Shown: piece by piece, positions 7,945-17,722 of the stretch
Layout: every line of letters starts with the position of its first letter
Position numbering within the stretch: position 1 is the first letter of the stretch
Assembly: GCA_039961635.1 (NCBI GenBank)
Contig: JABRWB010000032.1
Coordinates: 19,955 to 83,954 of the forward strand
Origin: a bacterium
GTDB lineage: Bacteria; 4484-113; JAGGVC01
Direction: 5' to 3'
Length of the DNA stretch: 64,000 bases
Notes under the pieces: generated by a model
What the model saw: the letters and a program-made list of their open reading frames with translations, nothing else
Told to the model about the DNA's origin: nothing
Database searches by the model: none
Position numbers and translations under genes: made by a program

Positions 7945-9441
7945 GTGCGGGATTTTCGCATCACAGTCGGTGAACTTGCGACGGCCGCGGGGGCCGAAGT
8001 TTTGCGCGGCGACCCGGATACACTCGTCCTCTCTTTCGATATAGATTCAAGAACCATCCAGCCCGGAGCGTTGTTTTTCGCGCTGCGCGGCGCGCGCGCG
8101 GACGGGCATGATTTCGTCGCTGCGGCGGAAGAGCGCGGCGCGTCCGGCGCGGTAGTGCGGAGCGGATTCGAGCCGCCAACCGGTCTCCCGGCCCATTTCT
8201 GTCTGATTGCGGCGGGCGATGTGCAACATGCTATGGAGGAAATGGCGTCGCATATCCGGCGGAAATCGGCAGTAGTCCTCGTCGGAATAACCGGCAGCGT
8301 CGGCAAGACCACCGCCAAAGAAATACTTGCGCACGTCATCTGCGAAAGGTTTTCCACGCTGCACAGCAAGGCAAATTGGAATACCGAAATCGGAGTGCCC
8401 CTGACGCTGTCCAGAATTACCGGGGAGACCGAAGTCGTGGTACAGGAGATGGCGATGCGCGGGCGCGGCCAGATCGCGCGACTCTCGGAAATCGCGCGCC
8501 CCGACCACGCGGTTATTACCAATGCGCGCTCGGTGCACATCGAGCTGCTCGGCACAAAGGACGAAATACTCAAGGCCAAACTGGAAATCACGAAGGGGCT
8601 TGGCGCGGACGGCTCGCTTTGGCTGAATCGAGATGAAGCGGCGTGGACCTGGCTGGACGATGTCTCCGCGCGCGAAGCCGCGCACAAGCGCATCGGCTTC
8701 AGCGGCGAAGTGCGCACGTTCGGAATGGACGAGCGCGCGGATGTATCCGCCACGGGCGCTGAATTGCTTGGGCTTTCCGGCTCCGAATTCAAGCTTAATT
8801 TTCCGGATGAAACTGCATTGGTGCGGTTTCCGCTTTTGGGGAACGGCGCGATTGCTTCAGCGATATCGGTCGCCGGAGTTGCATGGAAGTTGGGATTGTC
8901 CGCGCGCGACGTTGCTGACAGGCTTGAAACTTTGAAGCATACGCCCGGCAGGCTGAATCCCGTCGAAAGGCCGTTCGGGACGGTCATTGACGATGCTTAC
9001 AATGCCGGCCCTGATTCGGTTTTGAATGCCATCGGGCTTTTGCGCTCGGTTCAGGTGACCGACAACAGGCCGGTAATCGCGGTAATCGGGGACATGCTTG
9101 AATTGGGCGCGCAGGCCGAAATCGAGCACCACAGGATCGGCCGCTCGCTTTCCGCGCTTGAGCCGTACCGGGCGATCGTAGCGGGCGATTACGCGGCCAC
9201 TATCGAGCAGGGAACCGGAGATCACGAGCCGTGGCTTGTGCCCGTGCCTACGCATAATCGGGGGAGGTACGACGAAGCATTCATCGCGCGCGTGCTTGCA
9301 GAAACGCGGCGCGCGATTAAGTCCTGTCCCGAGCCGCCGGTTGTGCTTGTCAAGGCAAGCCGGTCGGTCGGTTTGGATCGCGTCGTCGCGGAGTTGGTCA
9401 ATCGAGACGTGATTCCGGCCGGGAGGTGCGGCAATGGCTGA
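7945..9441 (+). CDS. murF: UDP-MurNAc-tripeptide--D-Ala-D-Ala ligase (MurF)
   Basis: A 498-residue Mur ligase that attaches the D-Ala-D-Ala dipeptide, completing the pentapeptide precursor. The ATP loop is GITGSVGKTT with lysine 121; the central domain has SKANWNTEIGVP and the C-terminal domain the segment DDAYNAGPDSV. GTG 7945 is taken as start; a TTG lies one codon upstream. A short hairpin (GGGCG/CGCCC at 7907-7919) occupies the 76-base gap after murE. The gene overlaps mraY by 8 bases. Confidence 0.94.
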   Translation: MRDFRITVGELATAAGAEVLRGDPDTLVLSFDIDSRTIQPGALFFALRGARADGHDFVAAAEERGASGAVVRSGFEPPTGLPAHFCLIAAGDVQHAMEEMASHIRRKSAVVLVGITGSVGKTTAKEILAHVICERFSTLHSKANWNTEIGVPLTLSRITGETEVVVQEMAMRGRGQIARLSEIARPDHAVITNARSVHIELLGTKDEILKAKLEITKGLGADGSLWLNRDEAAWTWLDDVSAREAAHKRIGFSGEVRTFGMDERADVSATGAELLGLSGSEFKLNFPDETALVRFPLLGNGAIASAISVAGVAWKLGLSARDVADRLETLKHTPGRLNPVERPFGTVIDDAYNAGPDSVLNAIGLLRSVQVTDNRPVIAVIGDMLELGAQAEIEHHRIGRSLSALEPYRAIVAGDYAATIEQGTGDHEPWLVPVPTHNRGRYDEAFIARVLAETRRAIKSCPEPPVVLVKASRSVGLDRVVAELVNRDVIPAGRCGNG

Positions 9442-10444
9442 TGCCTTCCGTCACCTGGCCGAGTTCGCGATATTCGGCGCAGTAGGATTTGCCTTGACCT
9501 TCGCACTGGCGAAGGCGCTGGGCAAGGCCGGTGCATTCCAGCAATACCGCAGATGGGGGCCGATCGCGCACTTTGCGAAAGGCAACGTTCCCACGGCCGG
9601 CGGCGTCGTTTTCATTCTCGGAACGACATTGTTTTGGATTTATCACGTTGCGTCCAGGCCGTGGGGCGGCGACATGCCGCCGATTTTGGCGGACCGCGCG
9701 TTTATCACGATTACGGTCATCTGCGCGACGACAGTTCTTACGGGTTTGGTCGGATTCGCCGACGATTACCTGAAGCTCGCGGGGAAGGGAAGCCTCGGCG
9801 TCCCGGCCCGCTACAGATTCGCCCTCCAACTCCTCCTTGGAGCATTTGCCTCTTTCCTCCTTGCCCCAGAGGGCTCCCAGCTCGAACTTCCCCCTAATCG
9901 AGTTATATGGGAGCCCTCCCCCCTTCTTTTCGCGATACTGGGGGCGGTGATGTTCGCGGCGATTGTCAACGGAGTGAATTTTACGGACGGACTCGACGGA
10001 CTTGCGTCCGGCGCTGTGCTTATTTCGTTTTTCGGACTTTCCTCGATCAACTCGTTCGCGTCGAACGATATTCTTCTTTCGCTTGTCTTCGCTTCCTGCG
10101 GGCTGATTGTGGGATATCTTGCGCTCAATTTGAAGCCTGCAAGGATTTTCATGGGAGACACGGGGAGCTACGCCCTCGGGGCGCTGGTGGCGCTTTTGTT
10201 CATTTCCAGCGGTCTATTGTTCGCGGTTTTCCTTCTGGGAATCGTGTATTTCGTGGAAATCGCGAGCGTGATTGCACAGGTCGCAATCTTCAGGTTGACG
10301 GGCAGGCGCCTGTTCAGGATGAGTCCCGTTCACCATCATTTCGAGCAACTGGGATACCGCGAGGAAACGGTCGTTGCGGGGCTTTGGATTGTCCAGGCAA
10401 TCGGCTGCGCGATTGGAGTGCTTGCCGCGGCGAAGGCCGCCTGA
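9434..10444 (+). CDS. mraY: Phospho-N-acetylmuramoyl-pentapeptide-transferase
   Basis: A 336-residue polytopic membrane enzyme with about ten membrane segments. It transfers phospho-MurNAc-pentapeptide to undecaprenyl phosphate, forming lipid I. Conserved active-site motifs are FADDYLK near residue 113, NFTDGLDGLASG near 180, and PVHHHFEQLGY near 296. The start overlaps the end of murF, indicating translational coupling. Confidence 0.96.
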   Translation: MADAFRHLAEFAIFGAVGFALTFALAKALGKAGAFQQYRRWGPIAHFAKGNVPTAGGVVFILGTTLFWIYHVASRPWGGDMPPILADRAFITITVICATTVLTGLVGFADDYLKLAGKGSLGVPARYRFALQLLLGAFASFLLAPEGSQLELPPNRVIWEPSPLLFAILGAVMFAAIVNGVNFTDGLDGLASGAVLISFFGLSSINSFASNDILLSLVFASCGLIVGYLALNLKPARIFMGDTGSYALGALVALLFISSGLLFAVFLLGIVYFVEIASVIAQVAIFRLTGRRLFRMSPVHHHFEQLGYREETVVAGLWIVQAIGCAIGVLAAAKAA

Positions 10445-10483
10445 ATTAGACCTTAAACGGGCGATGCCCGGAAAGTGGAACCG

Positions 10484-11878
10484 ATGGATTTAAACGGTAA
10501 ACGTATCGGTGTTTACGGATACGGCGTCACGGGGCGCGCGGTTGTGGCCGCGCTGATCGGCCATCCGTGCCAGATTGTGGTATTCGACGACAGGGACGAC
10601 GCGCAGTTGGCATCCGAGCTGTCCGCGCTTGCGAAAGAGGGCGATGTCGAATTCCATCTGGGCGGCTGGTCGCCCGAAGAGCAGTACGCGCGGCTCAATC
10701 TGCTCGTGGTCAGCCCGGGAATCAATTTGGAGCGTCCGAGCGTCGCCCTTGCCCGCAATTTCGGCGTCGAAGTTTTAAGCGAGATTGAACTTGGATGGCG
10801 GCTCGGCAAGGGTACCGTGCTTGCTGTAACGGGATCGAACGGCAAAAGCACGACGACCGCGCTTTTGGGCAAGATAATCGCTCGAAGCCTATCCGGCGGG
10901 AAGGGCAGGGTGCACGTTGCGGGAAACATCGGCTCGCCGTACATCGCGGCCGCCGTCCTATCCGGCGAAAATGACATCACAGTTCTGGAAGTATCGAGCT
11001 ACCAGCTTGAAGCGAGCCCGACTTTTCACCCGCATGTCGCTATTTACACGAATATAACGCCCGACCATCTCGACCGACACAAGACTTTCGAAGCGTACGC
11101 CGCGGTTAAGCGCAGCATGGTTCGAAACTTAACGCGGAACGATTTCGTCATCTACAATTCCGAGGACGAAAACCTCCAGCCGGAAAAGTTTCCGAATTCC
11201 TCGCCGGTTTTTTACGGATTCACAAGCGCGCATGGCTCGATGCCTGAAAAAGGAGCTTGGCTTGAAAACGGAGAGATCCTTGTGGATCTGGGGCGGGGCG
11301 TCGTGGAGCGCTACCCGCAGTCCATGGTCAAACTCCGCGGACTGCATAACGTAGAGAATTGCATGTGCGCGCTGCTCGCGGCGCGTGTGATGGACGTATC
11401 TCAGGCAGACATCATAGATGCGGTAAGCGAATTCGAAGGATATCCGCACCGGATCGAATTCGTGAGGGAAATCGGCGGGGTCAAATATTACAACGACAGC
11501 AAGGCGACTAATCCGGAAAGCACGATTACGGCGCTGCGAGCGTTCGATGAGCCGATAATCCTCATCCTCGGGGGGCGCGACAAGGGTACTTCGCTTGAAG
11601 CGCTTGCCAGGATGGTCAGAAACAAGGTCGAAAAGGCCGTGTTGCTCGGCGAGGCCGCGCCGCGGTTTGAGGCCGCGCTGCGCGAGTTCGGATTCGGAAA
11701 CATCGCGAACGCGAGGTCGCTCGAAGACGCGGTCGCGATCGCGCGCGAAGCCGCGCGGCCGGGCAGGGTGGTTCTATTCAGCCCCGCCTGCGCGAGCTTC
11801 GACATGTTCAAGAGCTTTGAACACAGGGGAGAGATGTTCAGGAAGATTGTGGGTAGTCTGGAGGAGGTCGGCCCTTGA
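10484..11878 (+). CDS. murD: UDP-MurNAc-L-alanine--D-glutamate ligase (MurD)
   Basis: A 464-residue Mur ligase adding D-glutamate to UDP-MurNAc-L-Ala. It has an N-terminal Rossmann-like domain beginning GKRIGVYGYG, the ATP loop VTGSNGKSTTT, and the C-terminal motif YNDSKATNPESTITAL followed by LILGGRDKG. ATG 10484 is preferred; a GTG three codons upstream (10475) is possible. The stop codon overlaps the ftsW start (TTGA). Confidence 0.94.
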   Translation: MDLNGKRIGVYGYGVTGRAVVAALIGHPCQIVVFDDRDDAQLASELSALAKEGDVEFHLGGWSPEEQYARLNLLVVSPGINLERPSVALARNFGVEVLSEIELGWRLGKGTVLAVTGSNGKSTTTALLGKIIARSLSGGKGRVHVAGNIGSPYIAAAVLSGENDITVLEVSSYQLEASPTFHPHVAIYTNITPDHLDRHKTFEAYAAVKRSMVRNLTRNDFVIYNSEDENLQPEKFPNSSPVFYGFTSAHGSMPEKGAWLENGEILVDLGRGVVERYPQSMVKLRGLHNVENCMCALLAARVMDVSQADIIDAVSEFEGYPHRIEFVREIGGVKYYNDSKATNPESTITALRAFDEPIILILGGRDKGTSLEALARMVRNKVEKAVLLGEAAPRFEAALREFGFGNIANARSLEDAVAIAREAARPGRVVLFSPACASFDMFKSFEHRGEMFRKIVGSLEEVGP

Positions 11879-13182
11879 AAGCTTTTGCCAAAGCTCCCAT
11901 ATTCGAGGCGGTACGCGGCGTAGAGCGCGCGCATGTTTCGGGAGAGGAAATCGCCGATTCGTTGAGGTTTTACACGGCAAACCTGGCGTGGCTGGTTTGC
12001 GGAATAACGATTTTCGGACTCATAATGGGTTATTCCGCCTCCTCGACAAAACTGATCAGCGAGGGGCTTTCGCCGCTAGGGGACATTATGCCCCAGTTCG
12101 TTACAACGGCGATCGGTTTTGCAGCATTGTTTCTGATTAGCATGATGAGATTCGCTCCCAACGCGCGGGACTTGAAAATGCGGTTGATCGTGAAATTCAG
12201 CTACTGGCTCTCCATTGCCGCGCTGGTTTTCGTATACATTCAAGGCGATATCGTCAACGGCTCGCGAAGAGCGCTTACGATCTTCGGTGTTCAATTTCAG
12301 CCGACCGAACTCGCGAAGTTCGCGCTTGTGGCTTACATACTTTACTTCCTGATTGTTGACGCGAGATCAATGTCCACCGTCAAAGAAGCGACGGCTTCGC
12401 GATTCGACGCCTTGGCGGCCGGTATTCCCATCCGCATTTCTAAGACCGGATTCGCCATGATTGCCGCCGCTGCTCTTATCGCTCTTGTGCTTTTTCAGCC
12501 GAACTTGGGCGGTGCAATTTATCTTTTTGTGCTTGCTCTTGTGACGTTTGCGCTTTGCGGCGCCAAAAAACGCTGGCTTGCACTCGCCGCGGCGGTTGTC
12601 GCCGTGCCGGCGCTTCTTTTGCTTTTCCTTCCAAACGACTATTTCAGCCACGCGAGGGTAAGATTGGCTGCTTGGCAGAATCCCTTCGGCGAAGCGACGG
12701 CATCAGGCCGATCGGTGAATGCGGATGCGGACAAAGAGAGCTACCAGATCATCCAGAGCCTCGGCGCGGTGGCGAACGGCGGGCTGTTCGGAAGAGGTTT
12801 GTTTCAAGGAATTCAGAAGATCAACCGTCTGCCGGAAAGCAAAAACGACTTCATATTCGCCGTCATATGCGAAGAGCTGGGCCTTTTGGGTGCGCTTCTG
12901 GTTATCGGCGGATACCTCGCATTGCTTTATTTCTCCGCGGGGATCGCTCTCTGCATCCGCAATCCGTTTTACAGCGGCCTGGTGTTCCTGATCGGGTTCG
13001 GAATCGTGCTCCAAGCCGGAATCAATATGGCTGCCGCGGTCAATTTGGTGCCCACGACTGGCATAAATCTGCCTCTGATCAGTTTCGGCGGCTCCAGCAA
13101 AATCGTCACATTGGCCGAACTCGGCCTTGTATTGGCCGTCGCCAACTCGTTTCTTAAGTTTGAAAGCCCGAAAGTGAGGTGA
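11875..13182 (+). CDS. ftsW: SEDS-family peptidoglycan glycosyltransferase FtsW
   Basis: A 435-residue polytopic protein with about ten membrane segments. SEDS proteins polymerise lipid II into glycan strands together with a class B penicillin-binding protein; placement in the division cluster identifies FtsW rather than RodA. Family features include PTELAKFALVAYILY, ESKNDFIFAVICEELGL and the C-terminal GINLPLISFGGSS. Translation starts at TTG inside a TTGA overlap with murD. The next gene is murC; the murG gene normally found between them is missing. Confidence 0.93.
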   Translation: MKAFAKAPIFEAVRGVERAHVSGEEIADSLRFYTANLAWLVCGITIFGLIMGYSASSTKLISEGLSPLGDIMPQFVTTAIGFAALFLISMMRFAPNARDLKMRLIVKFSYWLSIAALVFVYIQGDIVNGSRRALTIFGVQFQPTELAKFALVAYILYFLIVDARSMSTVKEATASRFDALAAGIPIRISKTGFAMIAAAALIALVLFQPNLGGAIYLFVLALVTFALCGAKKRWLALAAAVVAVPALLLLFLPNDYFSHARVRLAAWQNPFGEATASGRSVNADADKESYQIIQSLGAVANGGLFGRGLFQGIQKINRLPESKNDFIFAVICEELGLLGALLVIGGYLALLYFSAGIALCIRNPFYSGLVFLIGFGIVLQAGINMAAAVNLVPTTGINLPLISFGGSSKIVTLAELGLVLAVANSFLKFESPKVR

Positions 13183-13210
13183 TGCCGAAATCCGGCGGGG
13201 CGCCGCGATT

Positions 13211-13238
13211 TTGAATTGGCGGCGTTTTGGCCTAAAAT
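13211..13238 (+). promoter_or_regulatory. Candidate internal promoter upstream of murC
   Basis: TTGAAT (13211-13216), a 16-base spacer and TAAAAT (13233-13238) lie in the only sizeable gap (93 bases) in this part of the cluster, giving murC a leader of roughly 30 bases. Confidence 0.45.
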
Positions 13239-13275
13239 AAGCGGTTATCCCTCCATTTGGAAGGCAAGGCTGTAA

Positions 13276-14721
13276 ATGGTACTGACACAACGAATAAGGC
13301 GGATTCACTTCGTGGGCGTCGGCGGCTCCGGAGTGAGCGGACTCGCTAAGCTCATGGTCGACATGGGCTACGAGGTTACCGGCTCGGATATCTCCGAGTC
13401 GCAGGTCACGCGCAATCTTCAGTTTCACGGCGTACAGGTGCACTACGGACACAACGCCGGCCTGGTAAGGAGCGCCCAACTCATTATCGTCTCGACCGCG
13501 ATTCCCGAGGACAACGTGGAAATCCAGGCAGCCCGCGAAATGGGTGTTCCGGTGCTCAACAGAATCAAGTTCCTTTCGTACCTTATGCAGCACAAGTACG
13601 GAATCACCGTCTCGGGCAGCCATGGAAAGAGCAGCACCTCCGCGATGATCGCTTATATTTTTCACATAGCGGAATCCGATCCGACCGTGGTCATCGGGGG
13701 AGTTATAAACAACCACCTGGGTTCGAGCTGGCTGGGCAAGAGCAGGTATTTCATCTGCGAGGGCGACGAGAGCAACAACGCGTTTCTCGAGCTTTCCACT
13801 TCGGTGGGAGTGGTGCTGAACATTGACGACGACCACATAGACTTCCACAAGTCTATGACCAATCTTCAAAACAGCTTCATCAAGTTCATCAACAAGCGCG
13901 ACCTGGACGGAGTAAGCATCGTCTGCATGGACGATCCGGGCGTGCGCGAAATATACCCAAAGCTTTCGACGCGGTTAATTACCTACGGGATAGACGCGGA
14001 AGACGTGGACTACCGCGCAAAGAATATACGCATAAGCAATTTCGAAACCAGATTCGACGTGGTTCACAGGAGCCGCGGCGAAATCGGCTCCATCCAGCTT
14101 CGCTTTCCCGGGCGGCATTTCGCGCTGGACGCCTTGGCCGCGCTTGCAGCAGCCGAATGGTGCGGCATAGACTTCGGCAAGAGCGCGTACGCGCTCGAAA
14201 CTTTTCCGGGCGTTCTGCGCAGATTCCAAAGGCTTGCCGAAGGGAACGGCGTCATGGTGGTTGACGACTACGCGCACCATCCGACCGAAATCGCCGCGTT
14301 GCTTAAGGCCACGCGCGCCGGCGGGGCGAAGCGTGTCCGCGGCGTTTTCCAGCCGCACAGATACACGAGAAGCAAATTGCTGGCCTCGCGCTTTCCGGAA
14401 TCGTTCGATTACGCGGACGAGGTGATACTGACCGAGCTTTACGGCGCGGGAGAGACGCCAATTGCCGGAGTGGGTACGCGATACCTGTACCGCTTTTTCG
14501 AGGAGCGGTTTCCGGAAAGCAGAATCAAGTGCATCGAGGATTCTGCGGAGCTTCTGGATTACTTAAAGAACACGATGCATCCGGGCGACGTGATTCTTAC
14601 AATAGGCGCGGGCGATGTTTACAAAATCGGCCTCGCGCTGGCCGAGCATATCGACGGGAACGGCGGCCACCTGTACGACACCGCGCCCTTCGACCGCATT
14701 TACTTTGGGAGCGATTCGTGA
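13276..14721 (+). CDS. murC: UDP-N-acetylmuramate--L-alanine ligase (MurC)
   Basis: A 481-residue Mur ligase that adds the first amino acid to UDP-MurNAc. It has the N-terminal RIHFVGVGGSGVSGLAK nucleotide-binding loop, the ATP loop GSHGKSSTSAM, and DDYAHHPTEIAA in the C-terminal domain. It lies after a 93-base gap with a candidate promoter and overlaps ddl by 4 bases (GTGA). No murB gene follows, although murC and murB are often adjacent or fused. Confidence 0.95.
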   Translation: MVLTQRIRRIHFVGVGGSGVSGLAKLMVDMGYEVTGSDISESQVTRNLQFHGVQVHYGHNAGLVRSAQLIIVSTAIPEDNVEIQAAREMGVPVLNRIKFLSYLMQHKYGITVSGSHGKSSTSAMIAYIFHIAESDPTVVIGGVINNHLGSSWLGKSRYFICEGDESNNAFLELSTSVGVVLNIDDDHIDFHKSMTNLQNSFIKFINKRDLDGVSIVCMDDPGVREIYPKLSTRLITYGIDAEDVDYRAKNIRISNFETRFDVVHRSRGEIGSIQLRFPGRHFALDALAALAAAEWCGIDFGKSAYALETFPGVLRRFQRLAEGNGVMVVDDYAHHPTEIAALLKATRAGGAKRVRGVFQPHRYTRSKLLASRFPESFDYADEVILTELYGAGETPIAGVGTRYLYRFFEERFPESRIKCIEDSAELLDYLKNTMHPGDVILTIGAGDVYKIGLALAEHIDGNGGHLYDTAPFDRIYFGSDS

Positions 14722-15737
14722 GCGACAAGTATTATTCGAGCGAAGAAGTGTTGAGAAGGATGCAGGCGCAGGTGCGCCGCGCGTCCAAAAAAATGTCCGA
14801 AATCAAGATAGCGATCCTTTCGGGCGGACCCAGCCCGGAGCGGGAGGTTTCGCTGGCCAGCGGCAACGCGGTCTACAACGCGCTCAAGCAGGACGGCATG
14901 AACGTGGAGCTTGTCGAGGTCGAAAAGGATATCCTTTCGATGACCCGCAAGCGGTGGGATCGTTTCGGTCTTGTCTTCAATGTCATGCACGGACGCTACG
15001 GCGAGGACGGCGCGGTGCAGGGCTTGCTGGACATTTACGGTGTGCCGTATGTCGGCTCCAAAATCCTGGGCAGCGCGGCATGCATAGACAAGTCGTTTTC
15101 CAAGCTGCTGTTCACCCTGCTTTCCATTCCCACGGCAAAGTGGACTTACGTACCTCACCTTGAGGCCGTGCGCCCTGACCTGGTTGTGGAGAACTGGAGC
15201 GGACCGTCCGTCGTGAAACCGATAAAAAGCGGCTCCAGTCTAGGAATCACATTTTGCAAAGACGTCAGCGAGCTTTTGCGCCAGCTTCCCGGCTTGGTGA
15301 AAAAGCACAAGGGCGTCGTAGTCGAAGAGCCGATCGAAGGCCGGGAGATGAGTTGCGCTGTGATTGACAGCGTCAATCCAATCGCGCTTCCGGTTGTCGA
15401 GATAATCCCGCAAAACCAGGAATTCTTTTCCTACAAGGCGAAGTACACGAAAGGCGAAACCGAATACCAATCGCCGGCCCGCATCACCGGCGGGCAGTTC
15501 GAAAAGATCGCCGAGTATTCGCTAAGGTTTTTCCGCGCCGCGAAGCTATCGGGTTACGCAAGGTTCGACCTGATTCTTGATGACGCGGGCAAACCCATTT
15601 TTCTGGAATGCAACACGCTGCCCGGATTCACGCAAACGAGCCTTGTGCCGATGGCGGCCAAGGCTTTCGGACTCGAGTACACCGAGCTTCTTAAATTCCT
15701 GATTTTCGACGCGCTGAGGATTGAGCATTACCTTTGA
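14718..15737 (+). CDS. ddl: D-alanine--D-alanine ligase
   Basis: A 339-residue ATP-grasp enzyme producing D-Ala-D-Ala for MurF. Motifs visible are ILSGGPSPEREVSLASG, MHGRYGEDGAVQGLLD, the ATP-binding GSSLGITF and the metal-binding ECNTLPGFT. GTG 14718 overlaps the murC stop, giving about 25 residues before the usual family start; the in-frame ATG about 25 codons downstream is an alternative. ftsQ starts inside the stop codon. Confidence 0.93.
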   Translation: MSDKYYSSEEVLRRMQAQVRRASKKMSEIKIAILSGGPSPEREVSLASGNAVYNALKQDGMNVELVEVEKDILSMTRKRWDRFGLVFNVMHGRYGEDGAVQGLLDIYGVPYVGSKILGSAACIDKSFSKLLFTLLSIPTAKWTYVPHLEAVRPDLVVENWSGPSVVKPIKSGSSLGITFCKDVSELLRQLPGLVKKHKGVVVEEPIEGREMSCAVIDSVNPIALPVVEIIPQNQEFFSYKAKYTKGETEYQSPARITGGQFEKIAEYSLRFFRAAKLSGYARFDLILDDAGKPIFLECNTLPGFTQTSLVPMAAKAFGLEYTELLKFLIFDALRIEHYL

Positions 15738-16579
15738 AATCTAAAAGCAGAAAGCGGAAGCATGGAATTCCTCCCTCCGGGAGGCTGTTCATGCGCGCGG
15801 CGGGTATAGCCGCGGCGACGCTGGCGCTTCTCGCCGTTACCGGAGCCGCGGCCTTCGCGTTCGTCAAGCCGCGACTTGCGGATTCCGTGCTTCTTAAGCA
15901 AATAGTGGTAAGCGGAAACGTAATCACTCCAAGCTCCGAAATCGTCCGGGCTTTGGGCATGCATCCCGGCGAATCCCTGATAGACTTGGATTTGAAATCG
16001 CTTGAACGAAAAGTCGAAAAGTGCAGATTTGTTTCATCTGCCGAAGTACGCCGGGTGGTCAAGCCGCCTTTCGATATTATGGGCGGAATTCTGGAAGTCC
16101 GGGTGCTTTCCGAATCGCTGCCCGTCGCGCGAGCGTTCCTTTTCGGGCGGAAGTACTGGCTCACGAGCGAAGGCCGGCTGATTCCCGCGTCTCCATCGGA
16201 TGCCGATTCGCGATTCGATTCCGCAAGACGTTCCCCCAGCGTCTATTTCCATTCGACCAGGCAAGTGGAATCGCCGGAATTCGTGCAAAGCACATTGGCC
16301 GTTCTTTCCGCGATTTCCAAAACGGCGCCCGGACTAATCCGCGAAGTGAGGATTTCCGGCGGCGATGTTGTCACGCTTGTTGAGACCGGCGGGACGGCAA
16401 TCCGCCTCGAAACGATGGACAAGCCGGAAGCGTCGCTCGCGAATCTGGCGGACGTGGTCAGGCTGATTTCCGCAAACCGCTTGAAATATCGGGAAGCCGT
16501 TCTTTCTCCCGACGGAGAATCGTTTTTCCAGCTTGCGCCCAAAATCGAAAGCGATTCCGAAAAGGCGGGTGAACGATGA
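15734..16579 (+). CDS. ftsQ: Division protein FtsQ (POTRA domain)
   Basis: A 281-residue bitopic membrane protein: basic cytoplasmic N-terminus, one membrane segment near residues 20-44, a POTRA domain (starting LKQIVVSGNVITPSSEIV) and an extracytoplasmic beta domain. FtsQ recruits FtsL/FtsB-type proteins to the division site. Translation begins at TTG in a TTGA overlap with ddl, and the gene overlaps the DUF881 gene by 4 bases. Divergent in sequence; the call rests on POTRA pattern and position. Confidence 0.85.
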   Translation: MKSKSRKRKHGIPPSGRLFMRAAGIAAATLALLAVTGAAAFAFVKPRLADSVLLKQIVVSGNVITPSSEIVRALGMHPGESLIDLDLKSLERKVEKCRFVSSAEVRRVVKPPFDIMGGILEVRVLSESLPVARAFLFGRKYWLTSEGRLIPASPSDADSRFDSARRSPSVYFHSTRQVESPEFVQSTLAVLSAISKTAPGLIREVRISGGDVVTLVETGGTAIRLETMDKPEASLANLADVVRLISANRLKYREAVLSPDGESFFQLAPKIESDSEKAGER

Positions 16580-17337
16580 AAGACGCCCACGCGATGCTGA
16601 AAAATGGACTGCTGCTCACCGGGGCGCTGTTCGGCTTTCTGATAGTGCTTCTTTTCCGGGTGTCAAAGCCCGCCGCCGGTTCGTCCGGCGACCTGCGGCA
16701 GGAGGAGCTGGTGCGAATGCTTGCGGCCGCCGAAAACGAACGCAAGCTGTTGCAGGCCGAAGTGGACAACCTGCGGGGCGAGGTGGACGCGTACCAGCAG
16801 GACGCGCTGTCGGGCAAGTCTTCTTTGAGGAATATCGAGGAAAAGCTGGCCCAAATCGAGACGCTGGCCGGATTGTCGGCGGTTCACGGGCCGGGCATCG
16901 AAGTGAAAATGACGGACGCGAACCGCGGGGCGATAGACATCGGGCCGGGCTCGCTTGGCTCGGACGCCTTTGTAATCCACGACCAGGATTTGATGCTGCT
17001 TATCAACGAGCTGAAGGCCGCCGGAGCGGAAGCCCTCAGCATCAAAAGCGGCGAATTGGAAGAGAGGATTGTGAACTCCACGTTTATCCGCTGTACCGGC
17101 CCCACGGTGATTGTCAACAACCGCAAAATGACAAGCCCGTTCACGATCAGGGCAATCGGGGATCCGAACATACTTGCTGCGTCGCTTGAAATGCCCGACG
17201 GGCTTGTGGATCAGCTCCGCGTTTTCGGCATTCGCGTTGAAATCACGCGGTCTCAAAATCTGACGATTCCCGCGTATACCGGAAGCAGGATTCTGACATA
17301 CGCGCAGCCGGAAACCGGTTCGAGGAGCGGCAAATGA
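16576..17337 (+). CDS. DUF881 family protein
   Basis: A 253-residue protein with one membrane segment near residues 12-28, a coiled coil (about 40-95) and a DUF881 domain (about 105-245) containing LINELKAAGAEALSI and FTIRAIGDP. DUF881 genes accompany division clusters in Firmicutes, Actinobacteria and Armatimonadota; no molecular function is established. It overlaps its neighbours by ATGA on both sides, so it is translated as part of the ftsQ-ftsA segment. Confidence 0.88.
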   Translation: MKDAHAMLKNGLLLTGALFGFLIVLLFRVSKPAAGSSGDLRQEELVRMLAAAENERKLLQAEVDNLRGEVDAYQQDALSGKSSLRNIEEKLAQIETLAGLSAVHGPGIEVKMTDANRGAIDIGPGSLGSDAFVIHDQDLMLLINELKAAGAEALSIKSGELEERIVNSTFIRCTGPTVIVNNRKMTSPFTIRAIGDPNILAASLEMPDGLVDQLRVFGIRVEITRSQNLTIPAYTGSRILTYAQPETGSRSGK

Positions 17338-17717
17338 TTCTCGTCGGAGCGATAGTGTTTGGCGCGTTGATCGGACTCGTAGTGCCGGTTAGAATAGAGC
17401 ATGCCAATTTGGATTGGCTCGTCGTGGGAATCTTTTGCGTCGGCGACGCTTTCTTGTCCGAACTTAACATATTCCTGCACAAGAGGCGCGGCACCCACGT
17501 TTTAACGCGGATTATGTTCAACGCGCTGTTCGGAGCGGCGATCCTGTTAATCGGCGAGCGCCTGGGGTACGATTTGTATCTCGTTGTAATCATTCCGTTC
17601 GCAATCCGGACGCTGAACAATCTGAACCATCTCAAGGATCTGCTTTCCGAATCCATTGCCGAGGGCGACATCACGATATTCCGCGATCGGCGCGCGTCGG
17701 TGAGGGAAAGGAACTGA
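17334..17717 (+). CDS. sbp: Small basic membrane protein (DUF1290)
   Basis: A 127-residue hydrophobic protein with three or four membrane segments and the signature GAIVFGALIGLVVPV near the N-terminus. The family is encoded beside ftsA/ftsZ or ylmE in several phyla, usually next to DUF881 as here. Function unknown; a membrane partner of the division machinery is plausible from context only. The start codon overlaps the DUF881 stop. Confidence 0.85.
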   Translation: MILVGAIVFGALIGLVVPVRIEHANLDWLVVGIFCVGDAFLSELNIFLHKRRGTHVLTRIMFNALFGAAILLIGERLGYDLYLVVIIPFAIRTLNNLNHLKDLLSESIAEGDITIFRDRRASVRERN

Positions 17718-17722
17718 TTTCG

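Noticed and set aside
6954..8987. Long minus-strand open frame of 677 codons opposite murE and murF
   Set aside because: Serine/proline/arginine-rich nonsense typical of antisense frames in GC-rich DNA; murE and murF motifs are on the other strand.
12703..13869. Minus-strand open frame opposite ftsW and murC
   Set aside because: Spans two clear genes and the promoter gap; no domain visible.
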